A stretch of DNA of 64,000 nt from Paraspadella gotoi (lineage: Eukaryota > Chaetognatha): positions 11,234,341 to 11,298,340 of the forward strand of contig CM119271.1 of NCBI GenBank assembly GCA_051294375.1. Direction: 5' to 3'. Positions 1-11,442 of the stretch are shown here, piece by piece; the stretch's first letter is position 1, and every line of letters starts with the position of its first letter. The position numbers and the translations under genes were made by a program. The notes beneath the pieces were generated by a model, which saw nothing but the letters and a program-made list of their open reading frames with translations, was not told the origin of the DNA and did not search any database.

Positions 1-941
1 AATTGACTCAACGCTCGAACGAATTTCAACAGAGANNNNNNNNNNNNNNNNNNNNNNNNNNNNNNNNNNNNNNNNNNNNNNNNNNNNNNNNNNNNNNNNN
101 NNNNNNNNNNNNNNNNNNNNNNNNNNNNNNNNNNNNNNNNNNNNNNNNNNNNNNNNNNNNNNNNNNNNNNNNNNNNNNNNNNNNNNNNGAGAGAGAGAGA
201 GACAGAGACTCAACGAAATTGGTTAGCACGTCATACTTTAATTTTAAACAGTGCATAATTACTATTATTGCGTTCCGAGTTTTTAAAATCATTTCATCAT
301 CTCCCACCACCAACCCTCCCTATCTTCCCCTAACCAAATCCCCCNNNNNNNNNNNNNNNNNNNNNNNNNNNNNNNNNNNNNNNNNNNNNNNNNNNNNNNN
401 NNNNNNNNNNNNNNNNNNNNNNNNNNNNNNNNNNNNNNNNNNNNNNNNNNNNNNNNNNNNNNNNNNNNNNNNNNNNNNNNNNNNNNNNNNNNNNNNNNNN
501 NNNNNNNNNNNNNNNNNNNNNNNNNNNNNNNNNNNNNNNNNNNTTTTTTTTTTTGTTTTAGATTATTTATTTTTAAAGATTAATTTAAGGTGCTCATTAT
601 TTCTTACATAAGAGATACGTAATCAAGTAACTAACTGAATAAATAAAAGATAAATAAATAATTAGATTATTAAATAATGAAATAAATAAATGAAAAAGAA
701 TAATCAACGCTCAAGAAAAAAATAAAGCTAAAAACTAACAAAACAAACTAANNNNNNNNNNNNNNNNNNNNNNNNNNNNNNNNNNNNNNNNNNNNNNNNN
801 NNNNNNNNNNNNNNNNNNNNNNNNNNNNNNNNNNNNNNNNNNNNNNNNNNNNNNNNNNNNNNNNNNNNNNNNNNNNNNNNNNNNNNNNNNNNNNNNNNNN
901 NNNNNNNNNNNNNNNNNNNNNNNNNNNNNNNNNNNNNNNCG

Positions 942-1091
942 CGGATCAAATGCTCCGACTCTTACGTCGTCCACGGATTCCAAGACACCAACATCACGTG
1001 CGACATCTTGTCCAACCCCGCGGTGCCGAGTCAGAACGTGTCGTGGCGGACGTCGGAGAATTTCGGGGTCAACGGGTTGAAGATCGTCAAG
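942..1091 (+). CDS. Ig-like domain exon (partial, 5' end in gap)
   Basis: The frame reading RIKCSDSYVVHGF... is open from the N-run edge to a good donor (AAG|GTGAGG) at 1091/1092. The peptide has the layout of the first half of an immunoglobulin-like domain: a Gly-containing loop, the B-strand motif NITCDI with its Cys, then a SNPAVPSQ loop and the core Trp in NVSWR. Two N-glycosylation sequons (NIT, NVS) fit an extracellular protein. Codon third positions are mostly G or C, as in the other real exons here. The exon ends in phase 0. Its start lies in the 752-939 gap. The Ig call comes from the Cys-Trp spacing and loop pattern and is an inference; the exact family is not recognised. Confidence 0.62.
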
Positions 1092-2231
1092 GTGAGGTCG
1101 GGAGGGGGGGGGTAAGGTTATCCGGTTCGGCGAGCGGGTGAAGTGAAGAGTGAAGTGAGCGGAGAATCAGGATCGGATCGAATCGAGGTTTTTCTCAGTG
1201 AATCTCATCCGTCAATTAGGCAGTTAGTTGGGATGGTCCTGTCTCGGAGCATATATACAATCAGTTTTCTTTTCTTTTTTTTTTTTTTTTGAAACTAATT
1301 ATTTATTCTATCGATCAGTGAGTGAAGCAGTTTCATTTATTTTTCATGTCAGTCATAGCATCACAGATGGAATCAGAACCGAAAATGGAATCGGTGAGTC
1401 AAATAGTCGTAACATTTGATCTGTCAATATAGAAATTCTGTCTAAAAGTAATCTATCATTCAATCGATCAGTCAACTCAGTCAAACAATCAAAATATCAA
1501 GCGTTAAATCAGTCAATCAAATCAGTGAATCAATCGGTCAGTCACTGAATGGATCGGTCACATATTCAGTCACTCTCTCAAACTCCGCGCCCTCATCACG
1601 TTTTCCGTGAGGTCATCTCACAAATTCACACATAAAAAAAAAAGAACAATGGAACGAAAACCGACGAAAAAATCTGCGAACGCGGAGTCGTTCGACCGAA
1701 GCGACGCGAAGCGGCGAAAAAAGAAAGAGAGAGAATATAAATCTTTTTTTTNNNNNNNNNNNNNNNNNNNNNNNNNNNNNNNNNNNNNNNNNNNNNNNNN
1801 NNNNNNNNNNNNNNNNNNNNNNNNNNNNNNNNNNNNNNNNNNNNNNNNNNNNNNNNNNNNNNNNNNNNNNNNNNNNNNNNNNNNNNNNNNNNNNNNNNNN
1901 NNNNNNNNNNNNNNNNNNNNNNNNNNNNNNNNNNNNNNNNNNNNNNNNNNNNNNNNNNNNNNNNNNNNNNNNNNNNNNNNNNNNNNNNNNNNNNNNNNNN
2001 NNNNNNNNNNNNNNNNNNNNNNNNNNNNNNNNNNNNNNNNNNNNNNNNNNNNNNNNNNNNNNNNNNNNNNNNNNNNNNNNNNNNNNNNNNNNNNNNNNNN
2101 NNNNNNNNNNNNNNNNNNNNNNNNNNNNNNNNNNNNNNNNNNNNNNNNNNNNNNNNNNNNNNNNNNNNNNNNNNNNNNNNNNNNNNNNNNNNNNNNNNTT
2201 TCACCTGTCACCGCCCCCCTCTTCAATTCCA

Positions 2232-2351
2232 GGCAATTCTTTTCTCGTTCTCAAAATCCTCGCCGGTCATCGAGTCGTCACAAAAAACATCACGTTGCGA
2301 TTCGTCGACGTCGCGCCCACTTCCGGTGGAGATGGCCTTTCTGAGGATCAG
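2232..2351 (+). CDS. Probable second exon of the Ig-like protein gene
   Basis: A polypyrimidine tract and acceptor (CTTCAATTCCAG) precede an exon ending at a donor (GATCAG|GTGAGA). The frame that looks like protein reads NSFLVLKILAGHRVV... and contains another NIT sequon, TKNITLRFVDV, then an acidic Gly/Ser-rich tail (SGGDGLSEDQ). Alternating hydrophobic residues suggest beta strands. This frame needs a preceding exon ending in phase 1, while the exon at 942-1091 ends in phase 0. At least one intervening exon is therefore implied, and the 1752-2198 gap could hold it. The other two frames give basic or stop-interrupted peptides. That it belongs to the same gene as 942-1091 is inferred from strand, spacing and glycosylated beta-rich character. 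Confidence 0.5.
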
Positions 2352-2359
2352 GTGAGAGA

Positions 2360-2442
2360 AGTTATATTAAGTTAAATTAAGTTAAGTTAAGTTAAGTTAA
2401 GTTAAGTTAAGTTAAGTTAAGTTAAGTTAAGTTAAGTTAAGT
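2360..2442 (+). repeat. (AAGTT)n pentanucleotide array, left arm
   Basis: About 16 units of AAGTT, starting imperfectly 8 bp after the donor of the exon ending at 2351. It is the inverted partner of 2589-2663. Confidence 0.9.
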
Positions 2443-2449
2443 AAACGCC

Positions 2450-2489
2450 CTGATGAAAACTTTAAAGCCAAAGAGTCGAAACATGTCTG
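2450..2489 (+). ncRNA. Hammerhead-ribozyme-like core motif (candidate)
   Basis: CTGATGA is followed after a short potential stem-loop (ACTTT / AAAGAGT around AAAGCC) by GAAAC and then ATGTC, the order and spacing of a hammerhead core with a minimal stem III, as known from Penelope-like retroelements. Stem I pairing on the flanks is poor, so activity is doubtful. Confidence 0.25.
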
Positions 2490-2588
2490 TTTTTTATTGT
2501 TAAAAAATCGTTGTTTACAAAAAAAAATCAACTATATTTTCTCCTAATCATAATGCAACGAAAAGAAAGTCAAGACACAATGTCTACT

Positions 2589-2663
2589 AACTTAACTTAA
2601 CTTAACTTAACTTAACTTAACTTAACTTAACTTAACTTAACTTAACTTAACTTAACTTAACTT
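2589..2663 (+). repeat. (AACTT)n pentanucleotide array, inverted right arm
   Basis: About 15 units of AACTT, the reverse complement of the array at 2360-2442. It is separated from it by ~147 bp, so the pair can fold into a long hairpin. Confidence 0.9.
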
Positions 2664-2784
2664 ATCTTAAGTTGAGTACACCGCCAACCGTCCGCTAAAG
2701 ACGCTGCAGTCGATGTAGTTATTATCGTTGCTGTCGTTGTTGTGGTCGTTGTCGTCTTCGTTGTCGTTGTTGTTGTCGTCGTTG

Positions 2785-2885
2785 TTGTCGCCCGCCTCCC
2801 ATTTCATGATCCCGTCGTTTCGGACTCTTCATTTTCGCTGAGGGACTTTTTTCTCTCTCTCTCGTTTTGACAAGATTTTCGCTTT

Positions 2886-2953
<68 letters not shown>

Positions 2954-3478
2954 TCATCCATCAAGTGCGGGATGTCGTGGTAATCGTCGTCGTTGTCATT
3001 GTCGTTAATGTCGTCTTCTTCGTCGTCATCGTCGTCATCGTCGTCGTGTACGAAATCATGGTAATCGACGTCCGGATTGTCATCATTTTCTCCAACGTCA
3101 TTGTGAATATTGTAAGCGTCTCGTCATTAAACCGTAGTAGGTGTAAAATCTTTGCCTTTGTCATCGTTGTCGTCTGGTATTCCTGACAGTTATCTTCTTT
3201 GTTATCAATATTATCCTCTAAGTCAATCTTATCCTTCCTGCTTCATCATCGTTGTACTTATTTTGGTTGTCGAAAACAGCCTCCGGTGACAAATGAATGA
3301 CGTTTAATGACAGGGGGCCAGGGGAAAAATGACAGGGGGATGTCTTGAAAATGACAGAGTATGACGTGAAGATAAAGTTGAACGTTATAGAAGTGGCAAT
3401 GGATGACGCGGGAGATTTGTTGGAAAAATACAAATGGTCGAAAGAGAAGTTAGAAAACAAAAAAGTGGAAACAATTTT

Positions 3479-3530
<52 letters not shown>

Positions 3531-4976
3531 AAAGAAGAGACATAGAGGAGAGAATTCCAAAGCGAAGGGGAAAGAGATTTTTACAATTTTGATGAAGCTC
3601 TGAAAAGTTGTTGCTCTGATCTTCCGGAGCCCAACCCATTTCCGTCCTTTCCTCGGGCTCTTCCTCTTCTCTCCTTCCTCTTCTCCTTATTTCTTTTCCT
3701 CCTCTTCTTCCCCTTTTTCTTCCTCTCTCTCTTCCTTCTTCTCTTCTTTCCTCCTTTTTTCCCTAAACCTCCTCTTCTTCCTCCCTCCTCCTCCTCTTCT
3801 CCTTTCCTCCTTTCTCTCCCTCTTCCTCCTCCTCATCATTATCCAGAAGTGGGCAGGAAAGAAGATGAAGAGGAGGAGAAAGAAAGAAAAAAAGGAAGGA
3901 GGAAGAAGGATAATGATGAGGGAGGTGGAAGAGGGAGAGAAAGGAGGAAAGGAGAGGAGGAGGAAGGAAGAGGGAGAGGAAGGAGGAAAGAAGAGGAGGG
4001 AGGAGGGATGCGGAGAGGTAGAGAAAGAGGAGGAGAGGAGGGAGGAAAGAAGGATTATGATGAGGAGGAAGGAAGAGGGAGAGAAAGGAGGAAAAGGAGA
4101 AGAGGAGGAGGGAAGGGAAGGAAGAGAGGAGGTTTAGGGAAAAAGGAGGAAAGAAAGAAGCAAGGAAGGAGAAGAGGAAGAACAAGAGAGAAAAAGAGGG
4201 GAAGAGAAAATAAGGGAGAAGGGAAGGAGAGAAGAGGAGAGCCCGATGGCAAAGGACGGAAATGGGTTGGGCTTCCGGAAGATATAGAGCAACAACTTTC
4301 CCAGAGCTTCATCAAAATTGTAAAAAAATTTCATTAAAATCTTATCCTATAATCCCTTTTCCCCCTCGGCTAATGGGAATCTCTCCTCTATGTCTTTCTT
4401 TGCTCTCTCTCTCTTCTACTCTCTCTCTCTCTCTCTCTCTCTCTAAAAATTGTTTCCACTTTTGTTTTCTAACATTCTCTTTCGACAATTTGTATTTTTT
4501 TCCCAACAAATCTCCCGCGTCATCCATTGCCACTTCTATAACGTTCAGCTTTATCTTCACCGTCATACTCTGTCGAATTCAAGAATCCCTGTCATTTTTC
4601 CCCTGGCCCCTGTCATTTAACGTCATTGCAATTTGTTTCACCGGAGGCTGTTTTCGAACAACCAATAAGTAACGATGATGAAGGAAGGATAAGATTGACC
4701 TTAGAGGTATAATATTGATAACAAAGAAGATAACTGTCAGGAATACCAGACGACACGAGACAAAGGCACAGATTTTACACCTACTACGGTTCAATGAACG
4801 GAGACGCTTACCAATATTCACAGATGACGTTGGAGAAAAGATGACAAAGATCCGGACGTCGATCTACCAATGATTTCGTACACGACGACCGATGACGACG
4901 ATGACGACGAAGAAGACGACATTAACGACATGACAACGACGACGATTACACGACATCCCGCACTTGAAATGGATGA

Positions 4977-5013
<37 letters not shown>

Positions 5014-5165
5014 AGAGAGAGAGAAGCGAGAGAGAAGAAGAGAGAGAGAGAGAGAGACGGAGAGTAAAAGCGAAATTCTTGTCAAAACCGGAGAGAGAGG
5101 AAAAAGTCCCTCAGCGAAAAATGAAGAGTCCGAAACGACGGGATCATGAAATGGAGGCGGGCCGA
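2785..5165. repeat. Large 2.4-kb palindrome centred near 3.95 kb
   Basis: The left arm, from CCCGCCTCCCATTTCATGAT (2789) through TTCCGGAGCCCAACCCATTT (~3620), is mirrored in reverse complement at ~4255 through 5161. Both arms contain the (CT/GA)n tracts and the segment with GAAGTGGCAATGGATGACGC and its complement. The arms differ by short indels, repeat lengths and some substitutions. The centre is purine/pyrimidine-rich. Biological palindrome or long-read foldback cannot be told apart by eye. Confidence 0.82.
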
Positions 5166-5859
5166 CAACAACGTGAGGAGGAGGAGGCGGACGCGAAGAT
5201 CTTTCTTCCCCATCACCATTTCGCTTCCTTCTCCTTTTCGATCGGGGGCTTTCGCGCAGCACAGATTTTTCCATTCTGTCTTCCAACTTCCCACTTTTCT
5301 CTTCTTCTCCGTTAAGACGCTATTCACGTTCCTCTGTAATTTTTATTATTTTCCGGTGTCTCGTTTATTTCATTATTACCGCTTCACCACTACCTCTCGT
5401 GTGTTACTTTAGCCAGCGTCTTATTTCGGGTGGCGCCCAATGTGGAGACTTTTCTCCAACCACGATCCGCCCTGGGATCTCTTTAATACTATTTCTTATT
5501 TCAACAAAAATCCCTTTTCCCTCGAAATTCAACTCCGTAGTTTTTTTTTTCTCTTTTTGTTTCGACCCAAAACTTTTTTTTCTCCTCAAATTCGAATTCA
5601 TTATTTTTCAAATTTTTTTTTTCCCTCTTTTTTTTCCTGTCGACTTTCGCGCGAAATTTTTTCTCTCTCTCCCGCCCTTTCCGTCGACTCCCTAATTTCT
5701 TCCTCTTCTTTCTCTCCTTCCCTTCCTTTCTCCCCCCTCTACGTCTGCCTAATACCAAATAAACCGAAGAGATAGAAAAGCGGGTAGCCGTTAGGCCGAA
5801 GAGGGACTTAACCGAAACCTTCCTCCCTGAGTAACCAGGAGACGGCCAGGTAGTAACCG

Positions 5860-6440
5860 GCCAGGACGTGGAGGCTGACCGGGAACGGTCCTAACAGCAG
5901 ACGTGGAGACCGTCAGGGACGGCCAGCGACGTGGAGGCTGACCGGGAAAACGGTCTATAGCAGACGTGAGAACGTCCGGAGACGGTCCAGGAGACGTGGA
6001 GGCTGACCGGCGAGACGGTCTAAGCAGACGTGGAGACCATCAGGAGACGGTCCAGGAAGGACATGGAGACCGCTCAGGAGACGGTCCAGGAAGGACGTGG
6101 AGACCGTCAGGAGACGGTCCAGGAGGATCCGTGGAGGCCGACGGAAACCGTCTAAGGAAGACGTGGAGGCCGTCACGGAGACGGTCCAAGGAGACGTGGA
6201 GGGCCGACACTGGAAAACGTCTAGGAGACGTGGAGGCGTCGTAACGGTCCATGAGACGTGGAGGCCATCTGGAAACATCCGGAGTGACGAGGAGAATTGA
6301 CCTAGAACCAACCCAAGGAGACAGGAGGCAACTGCGGTCCAACCCAAGGAGACGAGGAGGCCGCCAGAGACCGACCCACAGCTGGACGAGGAGATAACCG
6401 GGGAGCGACCCGGTAGACAAGGAGGCCGACCAGGCCTAAG
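5860..6440 (+). repeat. Degenerate ~33-bp minisatellite
   Basis: Repeats a unit like GACGTGGAGACCGTCAGGAGACGGTCCAGGA-like sequence about 17 times with indels. On the minus strand it keeps a frame with a DGLHVLPGPSP-type repeat over part of its length, but frames shift between units. Confidence 0.8.
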
Positions 6441-7060
6441 CAGGAGCAGCCGGTAAGGACGCTCATTTAGCTACGCAGCCCCAACCACTCCAACCAGGAG
6501 GCCGCCGACGCAGTTTCCGGTGTCCATCGTCGCTACCCGCCGGCCCCCATTATGAGACGCCAAGCCCAACGTTAGGTTCGCAGAAGTCCGTCCGAGCCGC
6601 CGCCGGTTTTCCGGTCCCGTTGAACGCTTGTCCGTGCCGCTGAGAGCATTTCCGGTCTCGTTGACGGGCGTAAGTGTCGCCACGCCCCATCTTGCTTTGT
6701 CCTCGCGCCCGCCAGGTCTGGACGGCCTCATCGTGTCGGGATGCTGGATCAGGCGAGAATACGCAAGCTTGAGAGGAATTCTCCTGGAAGGGAGGACCGG
6801 ACCCAACCGATCCTGGTAGAACATGGAGGGCCAAAGCACAAGCTTTTCATCGAAATCCCGACCACGGTCAAGGACGGGAAAACTGATGATCTCCCCGCCG
6901 CCGGCTTACCGGCGGATGGTGGTTGCAGGTGTTGGTTAATAGCCGCCGCCCGGGGCTTGGCTTTGCCCCATATGAGGTCCCATTAGAAAAAAAGAAACCC
7001 GCCAGGCCGGCGCCGCCGCCGCCAAAAACCGCAGGCGCCGAAAAATAAAAAAAAAAAGAA
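6441..7060. other. GC-rich segment, no gene recognised
   Basis: GC-rich, with open frames on both strands (6741-6986 plus, 6471-6839 minus) and two copies of TTTCCGGTC(C/T)CGTTGA. The plus frame contains ILVEHGGPKHKLFIEIPT, which looks protein-like, but there are no splice sites or family resemblance. Possibly a decayed transposon. Confidence 0.3.
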
Positions 7061-7773
7061 ATCCCTCTAACATTAGGAGAAAACGAAAAAAAACACCTGA
7101 AGAGACTTCAGACCGGCATCCAGTCGTACCTAAAATTATTAAAAGAAAAATCTGCCTCTCTTTCTTAAACTTTCAGAGATCCGAGTCTTTGTTCTCTACC
7201 GTCGACCCAAATTCGTTATGCTTTTAAATTATATTTTAAAACATTTTCGCAAATTCTCCGCTGGAGTTCAGCAGGGTCACCACACGCCTTGGAACACAGA
7301 ATCAGCTAACAAACAATTATCCCCTCTTCTCACTGTATTCTCTCGAAGCCGATGTTTCGAACCCCTGGGACGAGCCCTTTTTTTTTTTTTCTTGTTAAAA
7401 AAAATCACTGTAACTAGAAGTGAAAAAGAAAAAAACGGGGGGAAGGAGCCCTCATAGCTGAAATGCGACACATCACGACAATACACGAACCCCAACAGTG
7501 TCGGCCAGAGCGCAGAGACTTTGGACTGGGAAGTAATATCACATCCGAATCTGAAAAGAAATGACCCATTTGCGGAGAGGAATCGCGGACTACGTTCTGC
7601 TGCCAATGAAAGCTACCCCGCTAAACATCTGTCGGCCGAGTGTGAATTCTTTTCCCTTTGAAAAAAAACTTTGAAAAATAACAAAAATCTCCCTGACCAA
7701 GCAGTTGGTCTCGGACTTTAACAGATTTGCGAAGGCCACCGCAAGAAGAAATCATATATGCCCGAAACTCGTC
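7061..7773. other. No gene seen
   Basis: AT-rich to mixed sequence; no splice-bounded or family-like frame. Ends at a 25-N gap. Confidence 0.5.
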
Positions 7774-7936
7774 NNNNNNNNNNNNNNNNNNNNNNNNNCC
7801 TCCTCCTCTCCTTTCCTCCTTCCTCTCCTTCTTCCTCCTCCTTCTCTTCTTTCCTCCCTTCTCTCCCTCTCCCTCTCTCTCGTCTTCTCCTCCCAAATTT
7901 CCTCTCCACCCCAAAGAACCGAAGGAAGGAAATTTT

Positions 7937-8867
7937 TCCTAATGGGGCGCCGTTGTCTTCGTCGTCGTCGTCGTTGTCGTTCGCTTCGATGTCGTCGTTG
8001 TCATCGTTGATGCAATCGTCGTCGTCCTCTTTGTCATCGTCGTAGTTGGTAAAGTCACCTTATCTCCATCTTTATCAGTGTCATCATAGTTACTCTAAGA
8101 TACTTTTGGGCTCTTATTCTCTGCCTTCTTTTTCATCATTGTCATACTTATTGTCATCATTATAATTGTCTTATATCATTGTCATTGTCGTCTAATTCAT
8201 CAGTTATCCATGTCATTATAGTAGTCGTCATTATCATTGTCATTATCATCCTCATTGTCATCGTCTAGGTTGTCATCATCTTTGTCATGTTCATCATCTT
8301 TTTCACAATTATCATATTTGTTTTCTTTGTTATCAACATACTCATCATCAACATTGACACCATTGTCTCCATCACCCACATTATCATCATCTATATTGTC
8401 ATTCTCCTCCTCATTTTCGTCATTATCATCATCATTGTTATCCTCCTCGTGATTTTCATCATCACCTTCATTTTTGTCATCATCATCATCTTCCGCATGG
8501 TCATCTTCATCATCGTTGTCCTCGTCATCGTCAATGTCGTCCTCGTTGTCTTTGTCATCATTGTTATCATCAACATCGTCCTTCCCGTCATTGTCGTCTT
8601 TGTCATCATTGTTCTCATTATTGCCGTCAACGTCGTTCTCCTCATTGTCTTTGTCATCATCCTAATTGTCATCGTCGGCGTCATCTTTGTCATCAACGTC
8701 TTCCTCAACGTTGTCATTGTCATCCTAGACGTCATCTTTGTCTTTGTCATCATCGTCTTCCTCATCATCGGCGTCATGTTTGTCATCATCGTCCTTTTTG
8801 TCGGCGTCTTTGTCATCCTTCTCATCATCATCATTGTCATCTAAGCCATCGTCTTTGCCATTATCAT
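7937..8867 (+). repeat. GTC/ATC trinucleotide-derived low-complexity block
   Basis: Long run of GTCATC-type trinucleotides with no fixed higher-order unit. It continues after a 732-bp gap at 9600-9690. Its apparent open frames (poly-Ser, Ile/Val, Thr/Met) are compositional. Confidence 0.85.
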
Positions 8868-10251
8868 NNNNNNNNNNNNNNNNNNNNNNNNNNNNNNNNN
8901 NNNNNNNNNNNNNNNNNNNNNNNNNNNNNNNNNNNNNNNNNNNNNNNNNNNNNNNNNNNNNNNNNNNNNNNNNNNNNNNNNNNNNNNNNNNNNNNNNNNN
9001 NNNNNNNNNNNNNNNNNNNNNNNNNNNNNNNNNNNNNNNNNNNNNNNNNNNNNNNNNNNNNNNNNNNNNNNNNNNNNNNNNNNNNNNNNNNNNNNNNNNN
9101 NNNNNNNNNNNNNNNNNNNNNNNNNNNNNNNNNNNNNNNNNNNNNNNNNNNNNNNNNNNNNNNNNNNNNNNNNNNNNNNNNNNNNNNNNNNNNNNNNNNN
9201 NNNNNNNNNNNNNNNNNNNNNNNNNNNNNNNNNNNNNNNNNNNNNNNNNNNNNNNNNNNNNNNNNNNNNNNNNNNNNNNNNNNNNNNNNNNNNNNNNNNN
9301 NNNNNNNNNNNNNNNNNNNNNNNNNNNNNNNNNNNNNNNNNNNNNNNNNNNNNNNNNNNNNNNNNNNNNNNNNNNNNNNNNNNNNNNNNNNNNNNNNNNN
9401 NNNNNNNNNNNNNNNNNNNNNNNNNNNNNNNNNNNNNNNNNNNNNNNNNNNNNNNNNNNNNNNNNNNNNNNNNNNNNNNNNNNNNNNNNNNNNNNNNNNN
9501 NNNNNNNNNNNNNNNNNNNNNNNNNNNNNNNNNNNNNNNNNNNNNNNNNNNNNNNNNNNNNNNNNNNNNNNNNNNNNNNNNNNNNNNNNNNNNNNNNNNG
9601 TCGGCGTCGTCTTTGTCATCATCGTCTTCCTCATCGTCGTCATTGTCATCTTAGACGTCGTCTTTCCTTTTGTCATCGTCGTCTTTTCCAACGTCTTTCT
9701 CTCCTCAACCGACTGAAGGGAAAGAGAGTTTCCACTGAATCGTCTGGCGGCGGCGAATTCCTATTTGGTTCAGGTCGCCTGATTGAGCGATTAGGCGATT
9801 TCGTATGGGGGGGGGGACGTCCGTCGGTCGGTCGGTCTGTCTGTCCCGTCGGTTAGGCGGTCGGTTAGTCGGTTCCGGTCCGTGATTGATTAGATTAGAT
9901 TTTTTTTTTTTTTTGCTTAAAATTAGAATATAATATCGTACATTTAATTAACGAGACTACGGTTTGTAATCTCAATTTTTTGTATAGTTAAAGTAACGTA
10001 GGAAATCATGTATAAAAGATCGAAATAAAATCAATAAAAACGATGACGTTAATAAATATTAAAATACAAAAACCCAGGATGAGGAGAAATGATGAGGAAA
10101 CGGTGCATGCTGGCGAAACCTATCGGTTCTTTCTGCCATCATTTAAAAATTCCCCCAAAAAAGCACAAATAAAAACCGACAAACATGAGTTAACATACGC
10201 ATTATTTATTCATCTCTCCCTCAAAAAAATAAAACCAGGCCCCCTCCATAG

Positions 10252-10445
10252 AGCGGGTTTCCCGCGCTTCCTCGATGGACCAATCGGAGATCGTCGTCAT
10301 CGCCGTGACGTCATTGGTCTTCGTTCTCTTCGTCGTCGCCGTCGTGCTCGTCTACGTCTATCATCAGGACGGTCACTGCGCCGCCGCTCTCTGCGCCACG
10401 CCCACAAACACCTCGGTGGGGACGCAGCAGAGCCAAGTCTGCCAG
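10252..10445 (+). CDS. Transmembrane exon, possibly of the Ig-like protein gene
   Basis: The frame is open between an acceptor-like site (CCCCTCCATAG) and a donor (TGCCAG|GTTTGT). It reads (x)RVSRASSMDQSEIVV... Residues after SMDQSE form a ~23-residue strongly hydrophobic stretch of V, I, L, F and A ending in VYVYHQ. Then comes a polar segment with CAAALCATPTN and QVCQ, giving several juxtamembrane cysteines. This fits an extracellular-stalk, single membrane pass, cytoplasmic arrangement. The exon ends in phase 0 and needs a phase-1 donor upstream. An in-frame ATG exists at 10275, so a separate small membrane protein starting there is the alternative. Attachment to the Ig exons, about 8 kb upstream across a large gap, is a guess. 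Confidence 0.5.
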
Positions 10446-11209
10446 GTTTGTGGAGAGGGGGGGGAGTTGTGGGGGGGGGAGGGGTTTGTGGGGAGAAGGG
10501 TTTGGTGATAGCGGTTGTGGGGAACAGTTTTGGCAAGGGTTTATGGGGGAAAGGTTAGTGTGGTTGCGTGAAAGTTTACGAAAGATTAAAACGCTTATCG
10601 GTGTAATTTTTAGAAAATTAGGAGCTGGACAAACTCGTGATGCTCTTTTCAATGATTCTTACAAATAGATTTAAACGTACGACTCAAATTCGCTTTGTAT
10701 AAATTTAATCTCCTTTTCTGAGCTGGGAAATCGAAAAAATTTTTATTAAGACGTAACATCATTTTTTAAGTAAGAAACCAAGAGCATGTCTACCATGTCT
10801 ATCATGTCTACCGTGATGGGAAAAAAAATTGTCGCGGTTTGGAAAAGTCAGTTAATTTTATTGTCAAATATTTTTTATTTGGCTAACAAATAAGTTTTAA
10901 TATATAATATGACCTCCCTAGGACTGAATAAAATTATTTAATGCATACAAATACTTCCAAAAAAGGTTGTCTCTAACAGTTTTTCCCTTTTTTTTGATTA
11001 AGAGGACTATTCACATTATTCTTAATATTATATCAGATTTGGGGCAAAAAATGGTCCTTGGCAAGCAGTAAAAAAGATTGATCCTTTATAAAGTAAACCA
11101 GGCTTGAGTTGTTGCTGCATAGTGTGATAATTCCTTGTCTTTCACTTCTTTTTTTTTTTACTTGTTTGATACGTGATTCTGATAATACATCCAAAGTTAA
11201 ATAAAAATG

Positions 11210-11442
11210 TGAAGAGACAGTAATTGTTGATATGTGTTAGTGACAGAACCGTTCAATGTAAGCAGTCCCTGAGCTTCGGATCAGGCTGTAACACCATGTT
11301 ACAGGCGGGTTAAGCGCCCCGTCCCTCTTAACTGCCAGACGACCACCGGGCTAGAACCCCGGACCTTTGGGTTGGGAGGCGAATGACTTGCCTCCGGCAC
11401 CAATGGCCGCTGATGAACGGTTAGTGGATTTTAGTCCACCAT
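11210..11442 (-). mobile_element. tRNA-derived SINE-like element, copy 1
   Basis: This 233-bp element is ~97% identical to 40586-40818, with about seven substitutions and no indels. It is flanked by the 5-bp direct repeat AAATG. Read on the minus strand it has an A-box-like TGGTGCCGGAG and a B-box-like GGTTCTAGCCC at tRNA-like spacing, so it is probably transcribed by RNA polymerase III. The minus-strand head starts with a small hairpin (GTGGA/TCCAC). No poly-A tail was seen. Exact 5-bp target duplications at both copies are unusual for an L1-type SINE. Confidence 0.72.

Noticed and set aside
3-611. Long open frames spanning the first two N-runs, and similar frames at 1607-2344, 8738-9856, 14386-14850, 15564-16337, 46763-47452 and 47423-47989
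   Set aside because: Open only because unknown bases carry no stops; the visible parts are low-complexity or too short.
8237-8844. Apparent 185-codon hydrophobic protein and its poly-Ser and Thr/Met alternative frames
   Set aside because: All are readings of a GTC/ATC trinucleotide block; every frame is open and compositional.
11300-11400. Functional tRNA gene on the minus strand
   Set aside because: A and B boxes are present but arms do not fold into a cloverleaf, and the sequence is part of a 233-bp repeated element.
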